Source: Conchocele bisecta (lineage: Eukaryota; Mollusca; Bivalvia; Lucinida; Thyasiridae). From it: a stretch of 64,000 nucleotides of DNA. The DNA lies in contig CM055265.1 of NCBI GenBank assembly GCA_029237695.1, forward strand, positions 109,356,773 to 109,420,772, in the 5' to 3' direction. Position numbers and translations under genes: made by a program. Below are positions 32,253-41,764 of this stretch, in pieces. The notes under the pieces are model-generated. The model did no database searches. It saw nothing but the letters and a program-made list of their open reading frames with translations, and was not told where the DNA came from. Numbering within the stretch: position 1 is the first letter of the stretch; every line of letters starts with the position of its first letter.

Positions 32253-33411
32253 TGTGGTAGAATCGTTTATCGTAATTCCCGCCATTTGCAATGTTTACAT
32301 GTTGAATGTACATTCACTATCTTATTTCTCACTTTCGCTAGTTCGACCTCCGGTAATTCTTATTGCATATTGTATACTGGCACATTAACTTCATTTTGGC
32401 AGTAATCATTTACTCTAAATTTACTTATTTATGATGCAAAACATACTTTTCTGTCCTTCCAAATTTATTCTCAAACCGGAAGTTGAGCTGCATCCATCTT
32501 TTTACCTTTTCTGGTTTCAACATCTGTAATCTTTCTTCTGATTGGCTGCTTCTTGCTATTTCCACCAATCAGATCACTTGTCTGTCTGGCATGTTAGCTT
32601 GGGTGAGTTATTCTTTGAGTAATATCTCCCCCTATATAAACACTCGCAACATGCCAGTCAGACGGAAATGTTTCTTGGTGCTCTCAGCGCTTCTAACCTT
32701 CCCTCTACTCTTGGTGTACCAAACACCTCTACCAGTAGGTACTCTCTCTTGGTGTATCAAACACCTCTACCAATAGTACTCTCCTCTCTTGGTGTACCAA
32801 ACACCTCTACCAGTAGGTACTCTCCTCTCGTTGTATATCAAACACCCTCAGAACAGTATATCCCTATCTCATTGCGAAGGCTAGGGGCTTAGACTCACTT
32901 TTCATGTTACTCATTGGCACAACTACAAAACTCTTGTTTATTTTGTACTGTGTCATTCTTTACATGTGAATTAATTTCTGTCGGCCACACTGTCCACTAG
33001 CAAGAATTGAATTTGAAACGGTTACTGCCTAATTTTCTGTCTAAATCGTAACATCAGTGTCTAATTATGTGACTGTTTGTCTAAATCATAAGATTAGTGT
33101 CTACATTCGTGATTGTCCGTATCATTTGTAAACGTAACTGTCTAATTTTTGTATCATCCTGTTATATATTGTACAACCGTCTAATGCCCTATCTGTAACT
33201 TCTATATACAGTGCTATTTATCATCCTTATGTTTATATAAAGTTATATATATTTCACTTATTCCATCTCCTTTTGTCATTCCTAATACCCGTTGAGATAA
33301 CGTTATTTAATATCCTCGGAACCTGAATATATACGATCAAGGTCCGGAGTAGGTCCACAAACAAAACAAAAAAATCACACAACGCGAAGTACACCAAAAA
33401 GTCCTACTACA
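32253..33411 (+). repeat. 5' LTR
   Basis: Starts TGTGGTAGAATCG and ends CCTACTACA, giving the usual TG...CA boundaries. It contains a TATA box and, downstream of it, 3.5 copies of a 38-41 bp unit (TTGGTGTACCAAACACC, CTCTACCAGTAGG) at 32709-32850. Confidence 0.95.
32633..32640 (+). promoter_or_regulatory. TATA box in the 5' LTR
   Basis: TATATAAA after a C-rich stretch (TCTCCCCC). Transcription would be expected to begin about 25-30 bp downstream, near CCAGTCAGACGG, defining the start of the R region. The same box is at 43469-43476 in the 3' LTR. Confidence 0.7.
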
Positions 33412-33415
33412 GAAA

Positions 33416-33433
33416 TGGTGCCGTAACCACAGG
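33416..33433 (+). promoter_or_regulatory. Candidate primer binding site
   Basis: TGGTGCCGTAACCACAGG begins four bases after the LTR. Starting with TGG fits pairing to a tRNA CCA end. I could not assign a tRNA, and the match may be imperfect. Confidence 0.5.
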
Positions 33434-33598
33434 ATATTTCATAACGATTTCTGAAAAGTGTTAGGAAAACAGATTCAAGCATCCAAAACTCGCTCGCTAA
33501 CATTATATAACGGTAAATTACCTGTTCCTTATAGTTGTGTATACGAAAACTGATACAATAGACATATACAAGCCTGCAGGCTATACAGTCATTCGTGA

Positions 33599-35531
33599 AT
33601 GAACATGGCCAATAGACTTGGACAAAGCAAATCGGTCAATTTTGCACACACACTATCTCCCATGACAACATACAGCGATACACACGCACTGTACATCAAC
33701 CCTGTGTGCACATCCACTCCCGTTGATACGCAAACACGGACACACACAGGTACGTTCTTAGAGTACAGTGACAGTTTTGAGGCCATGCTACACCGCTATA
33801 ATCAGCCACGACCTGATAGTGAATTGACACAATCCTATATGGAGCTGATGGGTAAACCGTCACCTGTAGGTGGGGTACACACCACTGTGAATGAGCGGCA
33901 GCCACTAGTTCCAAAGCATGTCCACATTCCAAAAGGGGCCCCCGACCCCGTGACCCTTTGTGTTCGAGATTTAATGGTGGAAGCATACCCTACACAACCT
34001 TTGCTGAGAGTTGTGAACCATTCCCCCACGCCAGATCTCTCATATGGTAGTTTAACACAGTTATCAACTACGTCATATTTACCCATGCCAACACAAGCCC
34101 CTGGGCTCGAGCCACAGTACATTCCCGAAACTCCCCGTAAACAAACTTGCCAAAGTACAAGAGTAATGAAAATGCACAACCGCTCACCTAGGCCGCATCA
34201 GACATATAGTGTTAGCTCACCTGAACAACCACAACCCGATAGCATTAGCTCACATGGACTTGAGCCACAATTCGTTTCCGAAACTCCCCATGAACTTTAC
34301 CAACAGACAAGAGTAATGAAAATACACAACCCGCTCACACCTGGGCTCCGCATCAGAACCATATAGTGTTAGCACACCTGAGCAACCACAACCCGATAGC
34401 ATTAGCTCACATGGACTTGAGCTACAATTCGTTTCCGAAACTCCCCATGAACTTTACCAACATACAAGAGTAAAGAAAATACCAACCCGCTTACCTGGGC
34501 CGCATCAGACAGATAGTGTTAGCTCACCCAAGCTTGAACCATCACTCAGTTTACAATACACTGCCACAAACGGTCCACCAACTATACGCTCAACCGGACA
34601 TGTACAAGTTGGTAACTCACTCGAACAACCACACACACCAATGTCTACTTACCGACAGAACATGGACAGGCATAGTGTTAGCTCACATGAGCTGGAGCCA
34701 ACGCACATTCCCTCACGCACTGACACATGCAGTCCACATAATGTACCCATGCCTGGACATATTCACGTCGTTAGCTCCCATGAATTGGAGCCACGACCCA
34801 GTATGCAATGTACCTACACAAGAGTTCCCACTTTAGCCACTCGTTCACCTGAGCAGAAGCAGATTCATTGCAAAAACACACAATCTCTGCCATTAGGTAG
34901 TTTACATGGGCTGCCTGCATCACAATGTACACACATGTATGATGACAACCCCAAGCCAAGAGTATCATATGTTGTTACTTCATCACAGCTGTCACATATA
35001 CCTACCACTACCAGTCACATATACACCCGCAGTGATGTCAACAAATCATTACCTACTGCTGTCACTGGGAATGCATATACACCCATTATACAGTCATCTC
35101 AACTGCAATATCCACATAGCAGCTTCAACATGGCCACCACCAATAGTCACCCTTATCCGAAGTCCACAGAGAGGCGACTACAGAGCGAAGAATGCTACCC
35201 ACTTTCCGTACCGAGGAATTGCAAAATGATTGCTCAACCACAGATGCTCTCTCCACCGACTCTCCTACCACATCATAGATACAGCACACAAGCGCCATCT
35301 CAATCCATAGCTGTAAATCAGGACTACCATGTGTATCCAACACATGCGCCGGTGATGCCATCTACCAGACAGTTACCGCTACCCAATGGCTATCTTTACA
35401 GTGATCCTGATAGAACAGTCTCCATGAGGACGGGCCATATGAGGAGAACCTACATGAACATTCGGCGGCACCACGTCAATATGTTGGAGAGACCGGTACG
35501 GCGCTACCAATACGGCATCAACACTCAATGA
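33599..35531 (+). pseudogene. Pre-gag reading frame, repetitive, one frameshift
   Basis: A reading frame of about 640 codons upstream of gag, rich in Pro, Thr, Ser, His and Gln. Repeats such as SSHELEP/SSHGLEP and SPEQPQPDS are obvious. I recognise no domain. At 34127-34440 a repeat (GAAACTCCCC at 34127, 34280 and 34437) has periods of 153 and 157 bp. The first equals 51 codons; the second shifts the frame by +1, ending the first part at 34366, after which the neighbouring frame is open to 35531. The stop overlaps the gag start as ATGA (35528-35531), and the gag frame is open back to 35414. It may be an extended Gag N-terminus or a separate accessory protein; the data do not decide. Confidence 0.55.
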
Positions 35532-36553
35532 TATCAGCACTCCCACCTCCGGCTCCCGCGGCACGATACTCACCACATGTACAAATGTATCAATCCCACT
35601 CCCGGCCTCAACTAGACGATAAGGCACCCCGGCATGTTAATAATAAGCAAATGGAGCCTGACAAATTTGATGGATTGGGCAAAACTGAGTGGGCAGATTA
35701 TATTGTTCATTTTGAGCAATGCGCAAATTGGAACGACTGGTCTGGTGGTCAAAGGGCCCAAGCATTAACAATCAGTCTTAGGGGCGAGGCACAGAAACTG
35801 CTAGGTAGTTTGACCCTGGCTCAATTAAATGACTACGACACATTAAAATCGATATTGGGTCAAAGGTTTAATCCTCAGGAGCGGGAGATTGCATTCAGAT
35901 GTGAATTCCGGACTAGAAAGCGAAACAAAGGGGAATCAGTCTCTGATTATGGCTACAATCTCAGACGGTCAGCACAGAAATCCTACCCCAGCATGGCGTA
36001 TCCGCAGCTAGAAACTTATGTCATTGATCAGTACATAAATGGTCTTGCTAATTATGAACTACAGAAACATGTCCAGTTCAGCCATCCAAAGACTCTTGAC
36101 CAGGCCATAGCACTGGCCACGGAATTTGAGGCACTCGAAGGTTCAGTGGATAGGGTCAAAAAGCCACAATCTCATGCAGCTGATGTACTTGCACCCATCA
36201 CCTCTAAGGACCTCACACCGCCTTCAAGTGTCACGTTACAACAGATAAGCAATATGATGGATGAGAAACTGGATCAACTTCTGAAAGGCAAAAGTAATCC
36301 ACTAGTGAACAATGACAACTCCTCTGGCAGAGATAGAACCGGAAGTAGCTACTGGGAAAGAGCCGAACATAGACCTGACACAAGCAATGTGCAAATCACT
36401 GTACCTCCACATACTGAAATAACCCCACCTGCCACTACAGTCAACACTCGATCGCGCTTGTTCTGTGAGTACTGTAGGCGAACAAACCACAACGTCGACA
36501 AATGCTGGAAGTTGCAGGCCGATGAGAGAAAATCCAAGCAACAGGGAAACTAG
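35528..36553 (+). CDS. gag: Gag polyprotein (capsid and nucleocapsid)
   Basis: 341 codons. Gag packages element RNA into cytoplasmic virus-like particles. After a Pro-rich start, residues about 40-210 look like a Gypsy capsid (FDGLGKTEWADYIVHFEQ, then LTISLRGEAQKLLGSL and VIDQYINGLANYELQKHV). The C-terminus carries one CCHC zinc knuckle at 36464-36505, exactly C-x2-C-x4-H-x4-C (CEYCRRTNHNVDKC), which binds RNA. It begins at the ATG overlapping the preceding stop and ends in TAG directly behind the slippery GGGAAAC. The frame is intact. Confidence 0.88.
   Translation: MISALPPPAPAARYSPHVQMYQSHSRPQLDDKAPRHVNNKQMEPDKFDGLGKTEWADYIVHFEQCANWNDWSGGQRAQALTISLRGEAQKLLGSLTLAQLNDYDTLKSILGQRFNPQEREIAFRCEFRTRKRNKGESVSDYGYNLRRSAQKSYPSMAYPQLETYVIDQYINGLANYELQKHVQFSHPKTLDQAIALATEFEALEGSVDRVKKPQSHAADVLAPITSKDLTPPSSVTLQQISNMMDEKLDQLLKGKSNPLVNNDNSSGRDRTGSSYWERAEHRPDTSNVQITVPPHTEITPPATTVNTRSRLFCEYCRRTNHNVDKCWKLQADERKSKQQGN
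36544..36550 (+). promoter_or_regulatory. Candidate -1 ribosomal frameshift site
   Basis: In gag phase the last codons read caG GGA AAC TAG. G-GGA-AAC is a canonical X-XXY-YYZ slippery heptamer, and the stop follows at once. Slipping back one base gives GGG AAA CTA, and that frame is open through protease. The -1 frame overlaps gag only from 36526, so the slip must occur within 28 bases. Downstream CAGGGGCTG and CAGCCTG could form a short stem with a GG bulge. Confidence 0.75.
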
Positions 36554-38331
36554 CAGGGGCTGTTTTCGAGGTCGAGAATCCAGCCTGTTTCCACCAACCA
36601 TCACGACCACCTCCTTTTAGCACATCTTCTGTACATACTCCTCGTATCACTATTACTCATGAAAATGAGCCGACATCACAGAGTACCTACGAGGGAGGGA
36701 CACTCGAGAATACCATATCGGAACTAAGGGAGACAACAACTGATGCCCGTCAGACACCACATGAATCGGTCACCTGCACTCCACACATTCAGACACATGT
36801 GTTCCCATCTAACAATCACCTCTGTCATAAACAGGACCCTGTATACATCGGTACAGTATCACGCTCATGCTTGTTTGCAAAGGTCAACATTCAACAGCAT
36901 ACACACAAATTTCTAGTAGACACTGGATCTCCCATTTCAATATTATCATATGAAGTATTTGAAAACCTTAACATTGACACAAAATCTCTGCAATTATGCC
37001 AAGTCCCACTCAAATCCGCAGATGGTAATGACATTCCCACGAAAGGACAATTCCTCCTTAACATGGAGCTGGATGGAAAGCTATTTGAGCAAAACTTCGT
37101 CATCGCTAAAATTGAAGGTCTCACCGGCATAATAGGAATAGATTTCCTGGAGGCACACGATGCCAAGCTGCACTTTAGTAAACGAACTCTTGGAACCCGT
37201 AAGGGCACTATTCAATTATACAAAGAACAGTCCAATGCCTGTGCCCGCATTCAGATTGCCGAGACTGTGAGTATTCCATCCAGCTCAGAAATGTTTATCG
37301 AAGGAGTAGTTGACCTTCCATGTAGATATACCCCACATCGCGGCTTGACGTTATTCGAGCCGACCACGTTACTCCAAAATCGGGGATGTCTTGTATCACG
37401 CACACTAGTAGATCCTGGGAAGAAAACAGCTGTCATAGCCGTCATGAATTTGACCGAGCAATGTATAAAAGTACAACAAAACACTACCATTGGGCATCTG
37501 CAGGATGCAAGTCAGGTTTATTCAAACACGTCTGCTCACGAGGAGAACATGCAAGTTTTGCCAGACCATTTGAATATCGTGGTAGATCAACTTTCCCCAT
37601 CGCTCACTGAGCTCGAAAAACGCGAAATTTCACAACTGCTCATTGATTATCAGGACGTATTTGTCACACCAGACGGTATTCTGGGTCAAACTGATCTTGT
37701 TCATCACCGTATCGAGACTTCCAACATGAAGCCCATTAAAATCCCGCCCCGAAGATTACCAATATTCAAACGAGAAACGGTCAATCAAGAGTTAGACAAA
37801 ATGCTCGAACAGAAAATCATTGAACCCAGTGCCAGTCCGTGGTCTGCACCCATCTGTCTTGTGAAGAAAAAGGATGGCAGTTGTAGATTCTGCATAGATT
37901 TTCGAGGTCTAAATCAAGTCACACAAAAAGATGCATACCCTCTTCCGCGTATTGACGATACGCTTGATACTCTCGCAGGATCCCGTTGGTATAGTACTCT
38001 AGATTTAGCTAGCGGTTATTGGCAAATAAAAATGGAAGAGAACAGTAAACCAAAAACTACGTTCACCACACCGCACAGAGGCATGTTCCAGTTTAATGTT
38101 ATGCCGTTCGGATTGACAAATGCGCCCGCTACGTTCGAGAGATTAATGGACAACGTATTATTTGGCTTAACACCCGAAAAATGCCTCTGTTACCTAGACG
38201 ATATCATTATTGTCGGAGTCGATTTCCAAACTGCTATAGCTAATTTGATCGCTGTATTTCAAAGACTTCGTGAAGCAAACTTGAAGTTAAAACCGAAGAA
38301 ATGCTGTCTCTTCAAAAAAACATTCAAGTGA
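36544..38331 (+). pseudogene. pol: Pol part 1: protease and reverse transcriptase
   Basis: Open from the frameshift site; no ATG is needed. An 85-codon variable linker precedes the aspartic protease, which has FLVDTGSPISILS (DTG at 36919-36927) and IIGIDFL. Reverse transcriptase follows from about 37700: PSASPWSAPICLVKKKDG, FCIDFRGLN, STLDLASGYWQI, MPFGLTNAPATF and the catalytic YLDD at 38191-38202. It copies element RNA into DNA inside the particle. The frame stops at 38331, just after LFKK, where related elements continue with a V-x-FLGH block; that block is present in the next frame. A run of seven A at 38314-38320 is the likely site of a one-base change. Confidence 0.88.
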
Positions 38332-39026
38332 CCTTCCTAGGTCATCTGGTCTCTGAACGCGGAATAACCTGCGACCCCACTAAAGTGGACGCGATAAGTG
38401 ATTGGCCCACACCTTCAAATAAGAATGAGGTACGCAGTTTTCTGGGGCTGGTTGGGTATTATCGGAAATTCATACCCAAATTCTCTGACCTCGCGAAACC
38501 ATTAACAGCAATGACCAGAAAGAATGAGCGATACAAATGGAATGAAAACTGTGGTGAAATTGCGTTTCAGAAATTAAAAGCCTGTCTAATACGAGCTCCG
38601 ATTCTTGGATTTCCGGAAAGAGAAGGCATTTTCATCATTGACACAGACGCCAGCGCAGTCGGGATAGGCTCTGTACTATCACAAATGCAAAACGGCAACG
38701 AGCGAGTCATTGCGTATGCCAGCAAGACATTGAATCCCGCGCAGCAGCAATACTGTACCACAAAGCGAGAATTGCTTGCTGTGGTCACCTTTCTGAGACA
38801 TTTTAAACACTATCTGCTCGGAAGGCGATTCAAGATTCGGACAGATCACGCACCTTTGGTTTGGCTGAGAAATTTCAAAGAGCCGGAAGGTCTCTATGCA
38901 CGCTGGATAAGCATCATCGAAACATACGACTATGCAAAATTCAGTACCGCCCCGGAATACATCATCGTAACGCGGATGCGCTCTCCAGAAAACCCAACCG
39001 AAAATGTCCCAATGACGCATGCATAG
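38301..39026 (+). pseudogene. pol: Pol part 2: RT thumb/connection and RNase H
   Basis: Continues pol in the -1 frame from about 38320. It begins [13 protein letters not shown], then [17 protein letters not shown], followed by RNase [32 protein letters not shown] with [11 protein letters not shown], and [11 protein letters not shown]. RNase H removes RNA from the RNA-DNA hybrid. The match is lost after YDYA near 38936, where a run of four A seems one base short. The remaining residues to 39026 are out of frame. Confidence 0.85.
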
Positions 39027-39088
39027 ACTGTGCTCCACGCGTTAATGACTGTTCCCTGGCCGTTGAGGGTCCGTTGACAAGCTGTTGA
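38936..39088 (+). pseudogene. pol: Pol part 3: end of RNase H and linker
   Basis: The third pol frame, again -1, carries the expected [19 protein letters not shown], which marks the end of RNase H in Gypsy elements, followed by a Cys-containing linker. It stops at 39088. The integrase frame is open from 39067, so another -1 shift is needed within about 22 bases. Confidence 0.8.
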
Positions 39089-40788
39089 CTTCTGAAGTTA
39101 ACATGACCTATCTGGATCCACCGGACCTGTCACTTGTCAGCCCTTCACCAGGAGAACCAGGGTTCGGTGAGAAACACCAGCTTGGTGAATCCCTCGCTAT
39201 TTGGTCACTTATCAGCCCTGTATACTTTGATCCGGAACCAACAAGCATGGCAGAGGAAACTGCAAACTGGCTACCGACATGGAGCACAGAAGAATTAAAT
39301 GACATACAAAGAAATGACCCCGCGATTAACTTTATAAGAGAACGCAAATTATTGTCCAACCACAAGCCGCCAAGAGGGGACATAGATGACACTGACCCTG
39401 TGATGAAAAACCTATGGTTTCAATGGGAAAGTTTGGAAATGAGAAACGACCTTCTGTACCGGAAGTGGTTAGATGTACAAGGCAACACAATCTTTCAGTT
39501 GATCGCAGCAGAACCAATGCGACAAGTTATTTTTGAACACTTACATACCAGTCGGACAGCCGGACATTTTGGCCGCGACCGAACTCTTGACAACGTTCGG
39601 CGCAGGTTCTACTGGCCTGATATGCACAATGATATTGCCAGATGGATAAAATCATGTGATACATGTGCAAGAGCGAAACTTGGTCCGGGACTTGGCAAGT
39701 CTCCACTAAAACAGTTCAGAGTAGCAAATTTGATGGATTGTGTTGCTGTTGACATATTTGGACCACTTCCGGTCAGTGAAAATGGCAATGAATATATCAT
39801 TGTATTGAGTGAATACTTCTCCAAATGGGTGGAAGCTTGGGCAGTACCAAATCACACAGCACTCACTGTTGCGGACAAAATTGTGACCGAATTATTTGTG
39901 CGATTCGGGTGTCCCAGACAGTTACATACGGATCAAGGTCGAGAATTTGAGTCCGAGCTATTCCGATTAGTCTGTGAACGATTTGGCATACAAAAAACCC
40001 GCACTACACCATATAGACCCAACTCTGATGGGTTAGTAGAACGCTTCAATCGGACACTTAAGCAAATGCTCAGAATGTTTGCGTCCGAAAAATCCCAAAG
40101 ACTGGATGATCATCTTCCATTTCTACTCATGGCATATCGGTCCACACAGCACAAAAGCACATGTTGTAGTCCGAATCTCCTATTCTTACATAGGGAAACA
40201 AACTGTCCGCTTGATTTAATGGTAGGCCCGCCGCCCAATACTATACCTGACATTTTGCCCCGTACAGTACATAGAATGGTAAAAGCCGCTATGCAAACCA
40301 CTCATGAATTCGTGCATAATAATCTGGACAGGGCTGCGACGAGGCAGAAGGGAAACTATGACCAAGGGTTAAAGCCGAGATCTTATGAAACAGGGAATTG
40401 GGTTTGGCGCTGGTACCCCCCAACGGCCCATAAAAAATTGGGATTAGGTTGGACGGGTCCTTACTTGGTCATTCGCAAGGTATCCCAGTTAACATACTCT
40501 GTACAGAAAAGTGAAGCATCGCCCATGATCAATGTACATGTTGATCACTTGATTCCGTATCAGGGAATAAATGCCCCAGACTCTTGGATACCAGATGAAC
40601 AAGACAATGATCAGTCACACAACACTGAGGAAGAAGCTGAATCAGTAGTGATAGGTCTGGATGATGTTTCTCTTCATACACCCGTTCTAGGAGACAGCAC
40701 TCGCGCAGATGCATCTCACACACCTGCACCATCGGTGACTACACGTCATGGCCGTGTTGTGAAGCCGCGGAAAATGTATTCACCCTGA
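39067..40788 (+). CDS. pol: Pol part 4: integrase
   Basis: Integrates the cDNA into chromosomes. After a divergent leader, the zinc-binding module shows H-x3-H-type HTSRTAGHFG and CDTCARAK (about 39535-39675). The catalytic core has Asp at 39751 (VDIFGPLP), Asp at 39931 (HTDQGREF) and Glu at 40039 (GLVERFNRTL), giving D-x59-D-x35-E. The GPY/F module, GWTGPYLVIRKV, lies near 40450. No chromodomain follows; the C-terminal tail is acidic and Ser/Thr-rich. The first ATG in phase is at 39103, but the natural product is presumably cleaved from the Pol polyprotein. Confidence 0.9.
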   Translation, partial: GSVDKLLTSEVNMTYLDPPDLSLVSPSPGEPGFGEKHQLGESLAIWSLISPVYFDPEPTSMAEETANWLPTWSTEELNDIQRNDPAINFIRERKLLSNHKPPRGDIDDTDPVMKNLWFQWESLEMRNDLLYRKWLDVQGNTIFQLIAAEPMRQVIFEHLHTSRTAGHFGRDRTLDNVRRRFYWPDMHNDIARWIKSCDTCARAKLGPGLGKSPLKQFRVANLMDCVAVDIFGPLPVSENGNEYIIVLSEYFSKWVEAWAVPNHTALTVADKIVTELFVRFGCPRQLHTDQGREFESELFRLVCERFGIQKTRTTPYRPNSDGLVERFNRTLKQMLRMFASEKSQRLDDHLPFLLMAYRSTQHKSTCCSPNLLFLHRETNCPLDLMVGPPPNTIPDILPRTVHRMVKAAMQTTHEFVHNNLDRAATRQKGNYDQGLKPRSYETGNWVWRWYPPTAHKKLGLGWTGPYLVIRKVSQLTYSVQKSEASPMINVHVDHLIPYQGINAPDSWIPDEQDNDQSHNTEEEAESVVIGLDDVSLHTPVLGDSTRADASHTPAPSVTTRHGRVVKPRKMYSP

Positions 40789-41174
40789 AACAGGAAAAGG
40801 GAGAGATTTTAATATTAAACTGTATATAAATCAAACAACAGAAATCAGACGATTTTCACATAAGCCACGTGTTGTACATATGCCACTTGATTGTCAGAGA
40901 AATTCTCCAATATATCTATTGTATATAGGTGTATTTATTTCTTGTACACATATTGACATGTCTCAGAAATTTCATCTCATTTCTATTTTTCTTTCCTCTA
41001 CTTTCATGGACTAGGAGTATCCAACTCTACTTCCATGAATCCCTATAATATTTCTGTGGACTGGGAGCATCCAGCTCTATTCTCCGGAATCTCCCATAAA
41101 CCCCACTTCTTTCTGCATCTCTTCTGAACATTTCCCCTACCTACTGCAGCTCAATTCTGCATTCCGTTGCTCAT
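40789..41174 (+). other. Non-coding spacer 3' of pol
   Basis: AT-rich, no frame of note. CTGGGAGCATCCAGCTCTA and GGAGTATCCAACTCTAC form a short direct repeat (41010-41080). Confidence 0.45.
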
Positions 41175-41764
41175 ATGATTCCAGCAGTTACCGACATGGA
41201 TCCTATGGAAATACGGGTACCTTTACTGGAAAAGCAGGAATTTGACATTAGGGAGCGGGATATTTTCCAGGCTGGTGATGGATGTAATGCACCAGAATGT
41301 AGTAGCGAGCACGTCACATACAAAACATACAAGCAGTACATGCACCACTTCAAAGGAACGCATACCGCCATTATCTCAGCTACCCGTTGCAGACTGTGTA
41401 GCCATACTTTTTTTCGTCGACCAAGCCCAGGCAAAATATCCATCACAAACGGAAGCAACATGGTGGAAAAGCAATATTGGACCCTGTGGCGAAGGAAAAC
41501 ACACATTTTATACATACTCAGAGTCTCCCTTTGCGTCTGGGCACCCCGAAGGAACGGCAGCAGACGAAGGAGGACAAGAAGGCTGCCGCTCAACGATTAC
41601 GGCGACGCCAAGCGGAGCAATGCGGGACCAGCAGCATAATATTGGAGAACACCATCTGCCGGGATGAAGCGGTAGTGGAGCGGGCCGGGCAGTTGGTGAA
41701 ACTTTCGAATCTCTGGGACAAGGACGCCACCATCGTCATTCCACTGCCCGACCCGAACCAGTGA
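41175..41764 (+). pseudogene. 3' extra frame with zinc-finger-like Cys/His pattern
   Basis: Occupies the place where retroviruses have env but does not resemble it: I see no signal peptide or transmembrane helix. The first part (41175-41639) encodes C37-x4-C42-x15-H58-x4-H63 in HVTYKTYKQYMHHFKGTH context, then CRLCSHTFFRR (C72-x2-C75), a C2H2/BED-like arrangement. Another frame open to 41764 holds a Lys/Arg-rich stretch (KEDKKAAAQRLRRRQ) and a plausible C-terminus, so one or more frameshifts probably separate the two halves. A nucleic-acid-binding accessory role is inference. Confidence 0.5.

Noticed and set aside
33599..34366. A host gene upstream of the retrotransposon
   Set aside because: It lies between the 5' LTR and gag, overlaps the gag start, and shares no features with a host exon-intron structure.
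38314..38320. Programmed frameshift at the A7 run inside pol
   Set aside because: The run is out of the required X-XXY-YYZ phase for the upstream frame and lies within the RT/RNase H region, where programmed shifts are not expected. A one-base mutation or sequencing error is simpler.
39085..39087. TTG as the true start of integrase
   Set aside because: It is only the beginning of a no-ATG open stretch. Integrase should be released from a Pol polyprotein, and the frame is open from 39067.
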